Shown: in pieces, positions 8,155-16,012 of the stretch
Numbering within the stretch: position 1 is the stretch's first letter
How the letters are laid out: the number at the start of each line of letters is the position of its first letter
Origin: an archaeon
GTDB taxonomy: Archaea; EX4484-52; B79-G9
Assembly (NCBI GenBank): GCA_013139905.1
Contig: WSZW01000108.1
Location: 1-23,582, forward strand
Length of the DNA stretch: 23,582 nucleotides
Direction: 5' to 3'
Program-made: the position numbers and the translations under genes
Notes under the pieces: model-generated
The model's input: the letters and a program-made list of their open reading frames with translations, nothing else
Told to the model about the DNA's origin: nothing
Database searches by the model: none

Positions 8155-8348
8155 CTATATTCATCTCCTGTTGTACAATTTGTAACTTTTATACCTGTTC
8201 CGTCTGTTCCAGTATCACACCAAATTTGTGGATAACATGGTTGTGGATTAATTATAAATCCTCTATTACATTCAAGTTCGCAAATTCTACATTGTAATTT
8301 AGCAATTTGACATTTTAATTTTTCTATCTGTTCGCAGTTACAGCACAT
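8148..8348 (-). CDS. Cysteine-rich short coiled-coil protein
   Basis: The product is 66 residues with 11 cysteines, expressed from GGTGG 6 bases before ATG. Residues 8-29 form a coiled-coil-like helix with Ile/Leu at core positions and cysteines at 13, 20 and 27, exactly one heptad apart. Further cysteines lie at 2, 3, 5 and 23. The C-terminal 37 residues (Pro, Gly, Thr, Cys-rich, ending GDEYRC) have no helix and look like a small strand-rich cap. No signal peptide or membrane segment is seen. No family is recognised. A disulfide-stitched or metal-binding trimer, for example a small virion fibre or decoration, is a guess. It is co-transcribed between glycosylation genes and the adaptor gene. 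Confidence 0.65.
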   Translation of the reverse strand: MCCNCEQIEKLKCQIAKLQCRICELECNRGFIINPQPCYPQIWCDTGTDGTGIKVTNCTTGDEYRC

Positions 8349-8349
8349 A

Positions 8350-8631
8350 TTACCACCGTGTATTTGTAAGAATTCCTTCTTTTAATATTTTTTTATCTGA
8401 ATACTCTTTATATAAAATTGCTTCTAATATATCAATTCTGGTATAGTTATCTTCCACTACACTTTCAAGCATACTAATTCGTGCTTCTAAATCTTCATTC
8501 TTATCGTCCAATATAACTTCTTCTCTAGATCCAATTAAACTTAAAAACATAATTAAATCTTCCATTTTACTATCGTCTACGTACCACTCAAGCCTATCTG
8601 AGTTATTAATTTTTATTATATTTCCTGGCAT
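8350..8631 (-). CDS. Hypothetical protein with C-terminal coiled coil
   Basis: The product is 93 residues. It has a strong AGAGGTGA ribosome site formed by the last codons of the FkbM gene, whose TAA overlaps this ATG (TAATG). The N-terminal half has short strands and an acidic helix (KMEDLIMFLSLIGSREE). Residues about 46-75 show heptad spacing (LEARISMLESVV, then DILEAILYKEY), so it probably oligomerises. No cysteines, membrane segment or known motif is seen. The next gene also has a coiled coil, and the two may act together, but this is only suggested by the order. Confidence 0.6.
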   Translation of the reverse strand: MPGNIIKINNSDRLEWYVDDSKMEDLIMFLSLIGSREEVILDDKNEDLEARISMLESVVEDNYTRIDILEAILYKEYSDKKILKEGILTNTRW

Positions 8632-9422
8632 TATTTCACCTCTTTATTACTGCAAAGTATATTATCCCATCCTTTAGATTTTAATATTTTACTTTCGAGT
8701 TCACTATAAACATTTAGTCTTGTTAAGTATCCCGAATTATCATCAATCCAATAAATATATTTATAAACATCAAATACTACTTCCCATAAATCTTTTGGGG
8801 AATTATTAAAGTATGTATGTAATAAAGATGGGGCAACTTCAACTATTAATGTAGGTTTAAATTTTAATATAGATTGTTTTATAGCACGTAGAATTTTAAC
8901 TTCCGCTCCCTCTACATCTATCTTTATAAAATTAATGGTATCTAACGAGCGTTCTATAATAAATTCATCTAGAGTTATAAACAATGCGTCTTTCGTTTCG
9001 CACTCTGGATTTACAAAATTTGTATCAGTCATATGGTTACAGGCGAGTTTATCCATCTCATACGTAAGTGTACGTACTTCTCTATTGTCAGAAATGCCAC
9101 AACAGAAAACTTCTACATTATAACTTTTATTTTCTGCAATACTATCCATAAAATTTTGATAATTATTACTTTCTGGTTCGAATGCGTATACATGGCCTCG
9201 CTTTGCTAAAAAGCCAAGTGGTATACTAATCATACCTATATTTCCGCCAATATCAATGCAAATATCAGTCGGTTTTATTATCTTTTTCAATACTCTCATT
9301 GTACCAGGTTCATATGTGCCATTAATTTGTAATGGTATAAAACTAGATACATCATCATCATTACCGTAAATTTTAAACTGTTTCTTACCAAATGGTAATT
9401 TAAGTGTAGTATATTTATTCAT
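8631..9422 (-). CDS. FkbM-family SAM-dependent methyltransferase
   Basis: The product is 263 residues. ATG overlaps the previous stop (ATGA), with GGAG 12 bases upstream. The SAM-binding motif is DICIDIGGNIGMISI at residues 53-67, followed by an acidic end to strand 2 (VYAFEPES, about 78-85). The FkbM hallmark FIKIDVEGAEVKILR lies at about 165-179, with FKPTLIVEVAPS after it. FkbM proteins methylate hydroxyl groups of sugars or glycan-like substrates. In this run of glycosyltransferases the likely target is a glycan attached to the virion or to a host surface component. All core motifs are intact and the length is usual. The substrate is not predictable from sequence. Confidence 0.85.
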   Translation of the reverse strand: MNKYTTLKLPFGKKQFKIYGNDDDVSSFIPLQINGTYEPGTMRVLKKIIKPTDICIDIGGNIGMISIPLGFLAKRGHVYAFEPESNNYQNFMDSIAENKSYNVEVFCCGISDNREVRTLTYEMDKLACNHMTDTNFVNPECETKDALFITLDEFIIERSLDTINFIKIDVEGAEVKILRAIKQSILKFKPTLIVEVAPSLLHTYFNNSPKDLWEVVFDVYKYIYWIDDNSGYLTRLNVYSELESKILKSKGWDNILCSNKEVK

Positions 9423-9958
9423 TTATTATCAATCTCCGCATATCGTTTATCGTTATACTTTTGTTCTATCATAGTTTTACGATGTATAATATGTGTATCT
9501 AATATTACTGCATCTTCTCTACCTATTGGCATTTCATGTAAATTTCCTTCATATCGTACTAAACTATTAGTTTTTATAATACGATGCTGTACATCAGGAT
9601 ACCAATGTTCTTGTAAGATATTATCAATATAATTTTTTCTAGGCATGGAATATATATCTGCTTCGAAGTCAATGTTTACTAAAATATTTGGATTTTCTAA
9701 TACCTCATCGCAATCCATAAAAATTATATATTGCGATTGTGTATTGTCTATTGCAAAATTACGCAATTCTGAATATGATCCCGTAAAAGATCTTTCATAA
9801 ATCTTTGCTTTATAATGAGTAGCAATTGCTATAGTATCATCGGTTGAAAATGAATCGACTATTACAATTTCATCTACTATTGGTGCAAGTTGCTCTAATA
9901 CATTACCTATGTATTTCGCACCATTATATGTTATAAGCCCAAGAGCAATTGTTGTCAT
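9419..9958 (-). CDS. Glycosyltransferase family 2 (GT-A), short form
   Basis: The product is 179 residues with a GAGAGGCA ribosome site. It starts with TIALGLITYNGAKYIGNVL. The nucleotide-sugar pocket VDEIVIVDSFSTDDT lies at about 28-42 and the metal-binding DxD as MDCDE at 81-85. A downstream LVRYEGNLHEMPIG, with H in an E/N-L-H-E context, matches SunS/WaaE-like GT2 enzymes. Those proteins usually run 230 residues or more; this one stops soon after the domain and lacks a membrane or TPR tail. All recognisable catalytic elements are present, so it need not be a fragment. It should transfer a sugar from an activated donor in the cytoplasm. The donor may relate to the GDP-mannose enzyme encoded at the start of the window. 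Confidence 0.82.
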   Translation of the reverse strand: MTTIALGLITYNGAKYIGNVLEQLAPIVDEIVIVDSFSTDDTIAIATHYKAKIYERSFTGSYSELRNFAIDNTQSQYIIFMDCDEVLENPNILVNIDFEADIYSMPRKNYIDNILQEHWYPDVQHRIIKTNSLVRYEGNLHEMPIGREDAVILDTHIIHRKTMIEQKYNDKRYAEIDNK

Positions 9959-9974
9959 ATGTGCCTCTCAATAA

Positions 9975-10688
9975 TTATTTTTTTAATGTAATCGATGCCG
10001 ATGTAAATTCTGAATCTAAATTATAATTTTTACTAAGTTTCAATAAATTTAATTCTTTGCGTGATAATTTAAAATTAGATTTATCTATAAGATTTATAAT
10101 ATCATCAGGTGTATATACTCTATAATATCCTGTTTCAGCATTAAATTCTCGCATCTCCGTTGGATGAAATTCAAATGTAAATGTAAATATACCACCACGT
10201 TTAAGTACTCTGTATGCTTCATTTAAAGCGTTTAAATCATTTGGTACATGCTCTATAACGGATATAGAATATATTTTATCAAACGTATTATCTTTATAAT
10301 GTAAATTTTCGATCTCCGCCATTTCTGCGGTTATATTATCATAATCTTCAAATTCACTTATCCATCTATCTGTGGAACAAGTGCCTTTTTCTGTCATATC
10401 GCCAAATTTAAACGCATATGTTCTATCAGCCCATTTAAAATTATCTGTCGTATATACATGTTTAGCTTTATTTGCTATGTATATGGCACCATAAGTATTC
10501 CATGCTCCAAATTCTAATACAACATCGTTACGTCTTAATTTTAAATTATCTATACACTCGTGTAAATCCCATAATCGTAAACTAAAAAGACGATAATTAT
10601 ATTTACCTTCTTCTGATACTACATCATTAAAATCTTTATATAAATTTTTTGTATTATGTTTATGTTCTGTTATACCAAATATATTCAA
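9975..10688 (-). CDS. Class I SAM-dependent methyltransferase (Methyltransf_11-like)
   Basis: The product is 237 residues from TTG at 10688, which overlaps the previous TGA and has GGAGG 8 bases upstream; no better start lies close by. SAM motif I is VVLEFGAWNTYGAIYIA at 56-72. Strand 2 ends in D (VYTTDNF, 78-84). The post-motif region KIYSISVIEHVPNDLNALNE starts at 138, and the VLKRGGIFTFTFEF strand lies at about 161-174. These features are typical of Methyltransf_11 enzymes that act on small molecules or sugars. The first glycine of the canonical ExGxGxG is kept, but the loop reads EFGAWNTYG, as in a subset of sugar-biosynthesis methyltransferases. It lies between two glycosyltransferases, so a glycan target is likely. 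Confidence 0.8.
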   Translation of the reverse strand: MNIFGITEHKHNTKNLYKDFNDVVSEEGKYNYRLFSLRLWDLHECIDNLKLRRNDVVLEFGAWNTYGAIYIANKAKHVYTTDNFKWADRTYAFKFGDMTEKGTCSTDRWISEFEDYDNITAEMAEIENLHYKDNTFDKIYSISVIEHVPNDLNALNEAYRVLKRGGIFTFTFEFHPTEMREFNAETGYYRVYTPDDIINLIDKSNFKLSRKELNLLKLSKNYNLDSEFTSASITLKK

Positions 10689-11794
10689 ACTAAAGCCTCC
10701 ATAGCATCAATTCTAGGTTGTAATAATCTATCCCAACTAAATTGTTTACGTACATCTTTACTACCCTGTATACCTAACTGTTTAACTTTATCTTGATGAT
10801 CATAACAGTAACTCATTATATCCTGTGCCTCCGCAAGATTAGGCTGAAACCATTGCATTGTATCATCCATAAAATAGACTTTCTTTTCTATTTGTGGTAT
10901 ATCTATATTAATCATTTTACCAGATAATAAAAATCCATTATTAGAATTGACATATTCTGGCATCGCTGTACAATCAGTAGTTATAACGGTGCATCCATGT
11001 GACATAGCTTCTACAATTGTCCTTCCCAAACCTTCACCTTTAGATAGGGCTAAAAGAACATCTATACTATTATACAACTTAGGTAATACTTCGTCTGAAA
11101 AATGATCTAATATTATTATCTGTGGAGAATCTGGATTTTCCTTTTTAGCATCCGCAATGTCAGTATATATCAATTCATCTGTTACACCAATACCAGTTAA
11201 TGCAAATGCCCTCACGTATAATACTACACTATCAATAGCACTAAACGTTTCGCAAAAGGCGAATACAGTATCTCTAGCTGATTTGCGTGTAGACCATTGA
11301 TTTATAAATAAAAATTTATATCTCGGATCATTTATAATTTGAGGTATTGTCTCCATCGAATCTGAAAAATCAAATCCGAATGGCATACATTTTACATTAT
11401 CTACACCACTATTTTTAAATACTTCTGTTCCCCATTTAGATGGATTCCACACTTCATCAATACGATTGCATCGTTCTACCCAATCAGATAATATATTAGA
11501 AGTTTCAAACATAGTTTCTAATATCATAGGTACTGTATAAACCTTTTCTGTCAATATCATCGGAGTCCATAGATTATAAACAATATCTACTGGTTGAACT
11601 TGATTTTGTAAAATTTCTTGCATCATTGGTTGAAGAGATGGTTTATAACAATCTGGACCAAACCACACAGATGGGTCAGTAAGTAATTGTAAATTTTCTG
11701 AATAATTATTATATATCTGATTAATAAATGAAGCGCCTACGTGTCCATATCCTGTAAAATTAGTTACAGCATTTATTACTATATTTAAACTCAC
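10685..11794 (-). CDS. Glycosyltransferase, GT-B fold (GT4-like)
   Basis: The product is 369 residues from GTG at 11794, overlapping the upstream TGA (GTGA) with a strong AGGAGG site 8 bases before it. It carries the N-terminal GT-B lead (NIVINAVTNFTGYGHVG, with the glycine loop) and a central FLFINQWSTRKSARD at about 161-175, the usual linker-to-donor-domain strand with R and K. The donor-site motif KGEGLGRTIVEAMSHGCTVI lies at 252-271, with both glutamates of the E-x7-E pattern. The family transfers sugars from nucleotide or lipid donors. The sequence is a diverged paralogue of the upstream 393-residue enzyme. It lies in a cassette with shared overlaps, so all are made from one mRNA. Confidence 0.87.
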   Translation of the reverse strand: MSLNIVINAVTNFTGYGHVGASFINQIYNNYSENLQLLTDPSVWFGPDCYKPSLQPMMQEILQNQVQPVDIVYNLWTPMILTEKVYTVPMILETMFETSNILSDWVERCNRIDEVWNPSKWGTEVFKNSGVDNVKCMPFGFDFSDSMETIPQIINDPRYKFLFINQWSTRKSARDTVFAFCETFSAIDSVVLYVRAFALTGIGVTDELIYTDIADAKKENPDSPQIIILDHFSDEVLPKLYNSIDVLLALSKGEGLGRTIVEAMSHGCTVITTDCTAMPEYVNSNNGFLLSGKMINIDIPQIEKKVYFMDDTMQWFQPNLAEAQDIMSYCYDHQDKVKQLGIQGSKDVRKQFSWDRLLQPRIDAMEALV

Positions 11795-12972
11795 AGTTTC
11801 ATCCTCCTAATCGGTTTACGATATTCAACTTGTTCAATTTTATCATTTAAATTATTAATTAGTTCTGTCCACATTGGTTGTATAGTATCATCTTTATATT
11901 GTGATGCAAATTTTATACCATCTTTACTATATTGTAATAATAATTCTCTATCATTATATAATTTATTTAACTTCAATACGGTATCATCTATTGATACATA
12001 TGCCCAATTTGTATTATTACTAAGTGTCTTATAATATTCAATATCTATTAATTCTCCATGTTGAGCAACTAATTCAATGTGTGCAGAATATTTAGATACA
12101 ATTGCAGGAGTTCCACATGCAATACTTTCTAATACTGGCATATTAAATCCTTCGGAACAACTTGTCGATAGATATACATCACTTGCACAATATATATTAG
12201 CAAGTTCTTCATCTGAAATCATATTACCATGTTCCATTTGTATAATTTTAATTTTATCCCCAATACCCAATGTTTGAATAAGTTGTAATATTCCGAAATC
12301 AGCATGACTATCGATTGTAATTGTAAGTAATAAAACTATATCTTGTTTATCAGCCGCAAATTTTGAAAATGCAATTATCATAGACATTAAATTTTTACGT
12401 TCCTGTTGTCTACCAACAAAGTTTATTACAAACTTATCTTCCAATTCTAATTCTTCTCGAATATTTTTAAGTTTAAGTGCAGATAGTGGTTTATAATACT
12501 TAGCATTAAATGACAGTGGTATTGGATCTGCACATTGAATATCTGCAGATTCTAAAGTCATTTTACCAAACTTACTCATTGGAATAATAAGATTAAAATT
12601 ATCTTTAACTTCTGTTAAATGTGAATCTAATGGTAATCCATCAGTTGGTACATGTATAATTGTTTTACAATCTTCAAAATCTATATCTTTATATTTTTGT
12701 GCACCCCAAGGTTCTCCTAAATATAAAAGAGCATCGTAATCATATTGTGTTATATGTGTATTAAGTTCACGTGCACTATAATCAGCATTACCACGATGCA
12801 CCATATAACCGTTATGTTCAAATGGCAATCCTGTATAATCATGCGCTATATATGAAACATCAAAATTTTTACTTAAATACTTTGCAATTGTATTACCAGC
12901 TTTTGCAAATCCTGTTGTAATCCCATCGCCTAATTCACTATATATTCCTTGACTATTAAATAATATATTCAT
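11791..12972 (-). CDS. Glycosyltransferase, GT-B fold (GT4-like), first gene of cassette
   Basis: The product is 393 residues, the first gene after promoter P2, with GAGAGGCA 6 bases before ATG. The N-terminal acceptor domain opens with the glycine-rich loop SELGDGITTGFAKAG. The donor-domain entry FVINFVGRQQERKNL lies at 181-195. The E-x7-E motif CSEGFNMPVLESIACGTPAI lies at 272-291, followed by VSKYSAHIELV. All motifs expected for GT4-type retaining enzymes are intact and the length is typical. The last codons (AGG AGG ATG AAA CTG TGA) supply the ribosome site and overlapping start for the next enzyme. The likely function is cytoplasmic sugar transfer; the donor and acceptor are unknown. Confidence 0.87.
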   Translation of the reverse strand: MNILFNSQGIYSELGDGITTGFAKAGNTIAKYLSKNFDVSYIAHDYTGLPFEHNGYMVHRGNADYSARELNTHITQYDYDALLYLGEPWGAQKYKDIDFEDCKTIIHVPTDGLPLDSHLTEVKDNFNLIIPMSKFGKMTLESADIQCADPIPLSFNAKYYKPLSALKLKNIREELELEDKFVINFVGRQQERKNLMSMIIAFSKFAADKQDIVLLLTITIDSHADFGILQLIQTLGIGDKIKIIQMEHGNMISDEELANIYCASDVYLSTSCSEGFNMPVLESIACGTPAIVSKYSAHIELVAQHGELIDIEYYKTLSNNTNWAYVSIDDTVLKLNKLYNDRELLLQYSKDGIKFASQYKDDTIQPMWTELINNLNDKIEQVEYRKPIRRMKL

Positions 12973-13000
12973 TATTTGCCTCTCTTTATGATAAATTTAT

Positions 13001-13052
13001 TTCTCCTCACTATATATATGTTTCGTGTATTTAACCAACTTATATAAAGGTG
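13001..13052 (-). promoter_or_regulatory. Promoter P2, glycosylation cassette
   Basis: The minus strand reads ACC-TTTATATA (13048-13041), 17 bases, then AAACATATATATAGTGAGGAG and AA down to 13001. It shares 14 of the 17 spacer bases with P1, more than with P3 or P4. The first gene starts 29 bases below the block, after a GAGAGGCA ribosome site. It lies just beyond the T-tract terminator of the capsid operon, so this operon starts afresh here. Confidence 0.75.
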
Positions 13053-13098
13053 ACGCTTGAAATTATAAGACTTCGTCTAAGTGGAAATTATTAATATT

Positions 13099-13157
13099 AA
13101 AAAAAAGATGCCTCCAAATAAATATAAAATGTTAATCTGGCACATTAAGCGGAGGCA
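13099..13157 (-). terminator. Hairpin plus T8 terminator ending the capsid operon
   Basis: On the minus strand TGCCTCC (13157-13151 region) pairs with GGAGGCA (13115-13109). The 35-base loop holds a smaller AATGT/ACATT stem. TC and eight T residues (13106-13099) follow. It lies 14 bases after the stop of the 102-residue protein and before promoter P2. The shape is that of an intrinsic terminator, while a T-run alone can end transcription in archaea. Confidence 0.65.
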
Positions 13158-13170
13158 ACTTAATATAACC

Positions 13171-13479
13171 TTATGTAAATTTTAAAACAACAGCAATAAT
13201 TCCAGCAAGAGCACCAATTAAATATATAATAGCTATTCCGCCTTCTGCTCTAGCAACTTTGATTTTAAGTTTATCAATATCTTCTACATGTCCATTAAGT
13301 TCATTTCGAAGAGATTTATCACGAGCCATAGCATCAATTTTTAAATCATTGAGACTATGTTGAACAACACTGGTAAACTCTTTAATCTGGGCCATCATAT
13401 TATTTACTCGTTCATCCAAACGCACTATAAGTAAATTAGTGCTTGAACTTGAATTATGATCCCCACCATCTGTGTTCAT
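13171..13479 (-). CDS. Coiled-coil protein with C-terminal membrane anchor (XhlA-like)
   Basis: The product is 102 residues. A polar serine-rich start is followed by a long helix (about residues 16-78) with heptad-like spacing (LDERVNNMMAQIKEFTSVV and DIDKLKIKVARAE). A single C-terminal membrane segment, IAIIYLIGALAGIIAVVLKF, spans about 82-101. This layout matches XhlA/hemolysin-like small phage proteins, which associate with holins at the membrane. Here it sits directly after the major capsid gene, so a virion or head-attached role is also possible. The ribosome site is weak (GATGG about 10 bases upstream), and a strong hairpin stands between it and the capsid gene. It may thus be made at a lower level. 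The assignment to a lysis role is only suggestive. Confidence 0.6.
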   Translation of the reverse strand: MNTDGGDHNSSSSTNLLIVRLDERVNNMMAQIKEFTSVVQHSLNDLKIDAMARDKSLRNELNGHVEDIDKLKIKVARAEGGIAIIYLIGALAGIIAVVLKFT

Positions 13480-13505
13480 AAGTATACCATCTTTTTAATA
13501 AAAGA

Positions 13506-13526
13506 AGGGTGTATTTAATACACCCT
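13506..13526 (-). terminator. Hairpin after the major capsid gene
   Basis: A perfect 10-base inverted repeat (AGGGTGTATT / AATACACCCT, one base apart, so realistically an 8-9-bp stem) begins 9 bases after the capsid stop codon. TTCTTTTATT follows on the minus strand. Such a hairpin would stop most transcripts and let a minority pass to the next gene, or protect the 3' end of the abundant capsid mRNA. Confidence 0.6.
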
Positions 13527-13534
13527 ATTTATAC

Positions 13535-14527
13535 TTAAGCTGTGTTAATTAATACAACAGCACCAGGATTAAGTCTCTTTGCTTGGTACATTGTAGTAAC
13601 GTAGATATAATGCATCCTCTTAGCTGGCAAGTATTCAGTTTCTACAGTAACTGGACGCTTAATTGCAAGTCCACCAGCTGCAGTTGAATCAAGTACCATT
13701 GCCTGATAACCTGTTGCTCCGCCAGAAATAGTGATTGTTGGAACCCGCTGTGAAGATACAACTCTCAAACCGAACAGTGTTCCAATAACACCCTTTGCAG
13801 TTGCAGCTGTACCAGTTGGACTGTCTGCCGCCTTAAGGAAGTTGTCATCTCTAAGTAAGCTCGCTTTCTGTCTTGGATGGATAACAATGGTATCAGCATT
13901 GAATCCCTGTGTTTCCATTACAACTTCTGAAGCTTCAACAATTACTGAAAGATCAAGAACATCTGCAGCAACAACGTTTGTCTGAATAGCTACAGCCTGA
14001 GCCGCATCCCATGCACCAGTTACAAATGTAGTTGCACCAGTATCTGCTTCGATATATGTAAGATCGGCTGGTTGTGGTAATGAGAGCGCAGTTACAATAT
14101 CTTGATCCTCTTTGCTAGCGACACCAATTGCCATTTCATTAAGAGCGTCATCGATAAGTGAGACCATAGCCTCTTCGATTGCTTCTTTTGTAATAGCTGC
14201 TGCCATTGCTGACTCTGTAGGAGTAAATGTAACAGTCTCATAAGTCAATTCCACATTAGGTGAAATTTCAGTAAGATCATCAGCAACATCAGTTGCCGCA
14301 TACGTATCGAAATCAATAAATCCCCTACGTGGCATTTTAACTGCGTCACCAGGTCTTCCAACCAGATCAGTATTAATTCTGATTAAACCTCTAAAAATTC
14401 TTTTTGGCTCTGCCTTAGTTTCAATTTGAGCTCCCCATACTTCTGGGATTCTTGCCGTAATATCAGCGCTAGAAATCTCGTCACCAGCTGCCATTGTAGT
14501 TTCTTGTAATTCTTCTATACTTGACAT
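13535..14527 (-). CDS. Major capsid protein (HK97 fold)
   Basis: The product is 330 residues with AGAGGAT 7 bases before ATG. It has the usual features of an HK97-type shell protein. The N-terminal arm is followed by VGRPGDAVKMPRRGF (about residues 56-70; E-loop lead), then VTFTPTESAMAAAITKEAIE and a long spine helix LIDDALNEMAIGVASKEDQD. An A-domain with FNADTIVIHPRQKASLLRDD precedes GLRVVSSQRVP and a closing strand set KRPVTVETEYLP and HYIYVTTMYQAKRLNPGAVV. It is preceded by the protease/scaffold gene, as is typical. Its base composition is noticeably less A/T-rich and its codons more balanced than in neighbouring genes, as expected for the most highly expressed gene. It has no lysine/asparagine crosslink evidence that I can judge. 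Confidence 0.9.
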   Translation of the reverse strand: MSSIEELQETTMAAGDEISSADITARIPEVWGAQIETKAEPKRIFRGLIRINTDLVGRPGDAVKMPRRGFIDFDTYAATDVADDLTEISPNVELTYETVTFTPTESAMAAAITKEAIEEAMVSLIDDALNEMAIGVASKEDQDIVTALSLPQPADLTYIEADTGATTFVTGAWDAAQAVAIQTNVVAADVLDLSVIVEASEVVMETQGFNADTIVIHPRQKASLLRDDNFLKAADSPTGTAATAKGVIGTLFGLRVVSSQRVPTITISGGATGYQAMVLDSTAAGGLAIKRPVTVETEYLPAKRMHYIYVTTMYQAKRLNPGAVVLINTA

Positions 14528-14548
14528 AATATATCCTCTTTATAAACT

Positions 14549-16012
14549 TTATTGTCTCTCTTTTAAGTATCCAATAACACTGGCGATAAATTCGTCACCT
14601 TCTGTAGTTGGACTTGACATTTCTACACTCTTTTCCGTCGCATTCACTGTTTTGCGAACTGAACCAACTTTAGGTTTCGACAGTCGTGTAACTGTATTTT
14701 TATACGCCTCAAGTTGTACGTTAGACATATTGTCAACAAGTTCCGTATCAGCATTAGGATCAGCCGCCATAACGGACTCTACCAATTCTGAACGTGTTTT
14801 ATCTTCAATTGTCTTTAATTGTGATTTTGTAATCGAAAGTTCTGCCGCAGTTTCTGCTAATTGTACCTGAGCACTTGTTAGCTCTGTTACTGAATTTTCA
14901 AATAACTGTTTAACTTCTGATAATTCGGCTGTAAGTTCAAGTACTTCTGCAGACTGCTCTACTTCTACTTCTTCAACTTCAACCTCGGCTTCGGCTTCAA
15001 TTTCAACTTCAGTTTCGGTTTCGGTTTTAACTTCAACCTCTACTTCTGCCTCTGCCTCTACTTCAACTTCAACTTCTGCTTCAGCTTCAACTTCAACTTC
15101 TACTTCAGTCGTTTCCATTTCTGTCTCGGTTTCTACCTCAACTTTGGTTTCGACTTCTGTTTCTGCTTCTGCCTCTACGTCAACAACTGTTTCTTCTTGA
15201 GAAAGTTCAACTTTCTCTACAATTTCCGCTTCCGTTTTTGTTTCGGTCGCAGGTTTAGATTCTGTCATATTAGTATCCTCATTTTGTGTATCCATTTCTT
15301 CATCTTCCTCTTTTGGAAAAATCATACGCCAAATATCCTGTGCTTTTCTAAAAAGTGATACAGATTCAGAGAACTCTTTACAAGCCTCATATTTTTCTAC
15401 ATCGTCTTTAAACTCTTCACAGTTTGGCATTGGATACTCTTCTGGCTCTTGTTCCGCTAAGGAAACGTCTTGAGCTTCTTTGTATTCAATCTGTTCATCA
15501 ACCATTGTATCACTACGTGACTGTGAAATTAAAGATTCTGAATGTTCTCCTTTAATTTCGAGTCCATTATCTAAAACACAAACTCTACATGCTGGTCTTT
15601 CAACCAATGAAATTTCACGTGCTAGCACTATATCGATTAAAATCCGCTTAACCGGATCAATTTTCATACGCATGCCAACGCTAAGTCCACGTAAAGTTTT
15701 ATTTAACACTAATTGAATAGATTCTGGATGAGAAAGTACACCTCGCACCTTCATTCCATTTTGCGTGTTTATTACTTCTGTAATTTCACCAACTTTACCA
15801 GCGTTATGTCTGCATAAAACTTGTATGCCCATAAACATATGTGAAGTTCTATGAATTACATCTAATGGGTGAAAAAGGGTTGTACCATGTTTATCAGTCC
15901 ATACACCGGTTTCAAGAGCTGTTCCGGTAAAATATAATTCTGTACCGGATTCGGCTAATTCTAAATCGGCGAATGTTATACCAATAACGTCTTCGTCGTA
16001 TTCCATATTCAC
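14549..16012 (-). CDS. Prohead protease fused to acidic scaffold-like region
   Basis: The product is 487 residues from GTG at 16012, or 485 from ATG at 16006. Neither has a convincing ribosome site, so the start is uncertain. Residues about 20-150 match the U35/HK97-type prohead protease: VLCRHNAGKVGEITEV with the candidate catalytic His69, a strand with MKVRGVLSHPES, TLRGLSVGMRM with the candidate Ser111, and ISLVERPACRV. Residues 190-235 form a Cys-containing linker. Residues about 255-352 are almost only E, V, A and T. Then a heptad-rich coiled coil follows at 355-412, and a tail ends in GDEFIASVIGYLKERQ. The C-terminal part would act as internal scaffold and be cleaved by the protease during capsid maturation. 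The fusion of the two roles is known in other phages, but the E/V tract is extreme. Confidence 0.85.
   Translation of the reverse strand: MNMEYDEDVIGITFADLELAESGTELYFTGTALETGVWTDKHGTTLFHPLDVIHRTSHMFMGIQVLCRHNAGKVGEITEVINTQNGMKVRGVLSHPESIQLVLNKTLRGLSVGMRMKIDPVKRILIDIVLAREISLVERPACRVCVLDNGLEIKGEHSESLISQSRSDTMVDEQIEYKEAQDVSLAEQEPEEYPMPNCEEFKDDVEKYEACKEFSESVSLFRKAQDIWRMIFPKEEDEEMDTQNEDTNMTESKPATETKTEAEIVEKVELSQEETVVDVEAEAETEVETKVEVETETEMETTEVEVEVEAEAEVEVEVEAEAEVEVEVKTETETEVEIEAEAEVEVEEVEVEQSAEVLELTAELSEVKQLFENSVTELTSAQVQLAETAAELSITKSQLKTIEDKTRSELVESVMAADPNADTELVDNMSNVQLEAYKNTVTRLSKPKVGSVRKTVNATEKSVEMSSPTTEGDEFIASVIGYLKERQ
14955..15241 (-). repeat. Low-complexity in-frame repeat coding E/V/A/T tract
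   Basis: The minus strand consists largely of GAAGTTGAAG- and GAAGCCGAAG-like units with period 3 or 6. Together they code for alternating E-V, E-A and E-T pairs through about residues 255-352 of the protease-scaffold protein. Such near-identical units can expand or shrink by slippage in steps that keep the frame. It is also the part of the window where assembly errors are most likely. Confidence 0.8.
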
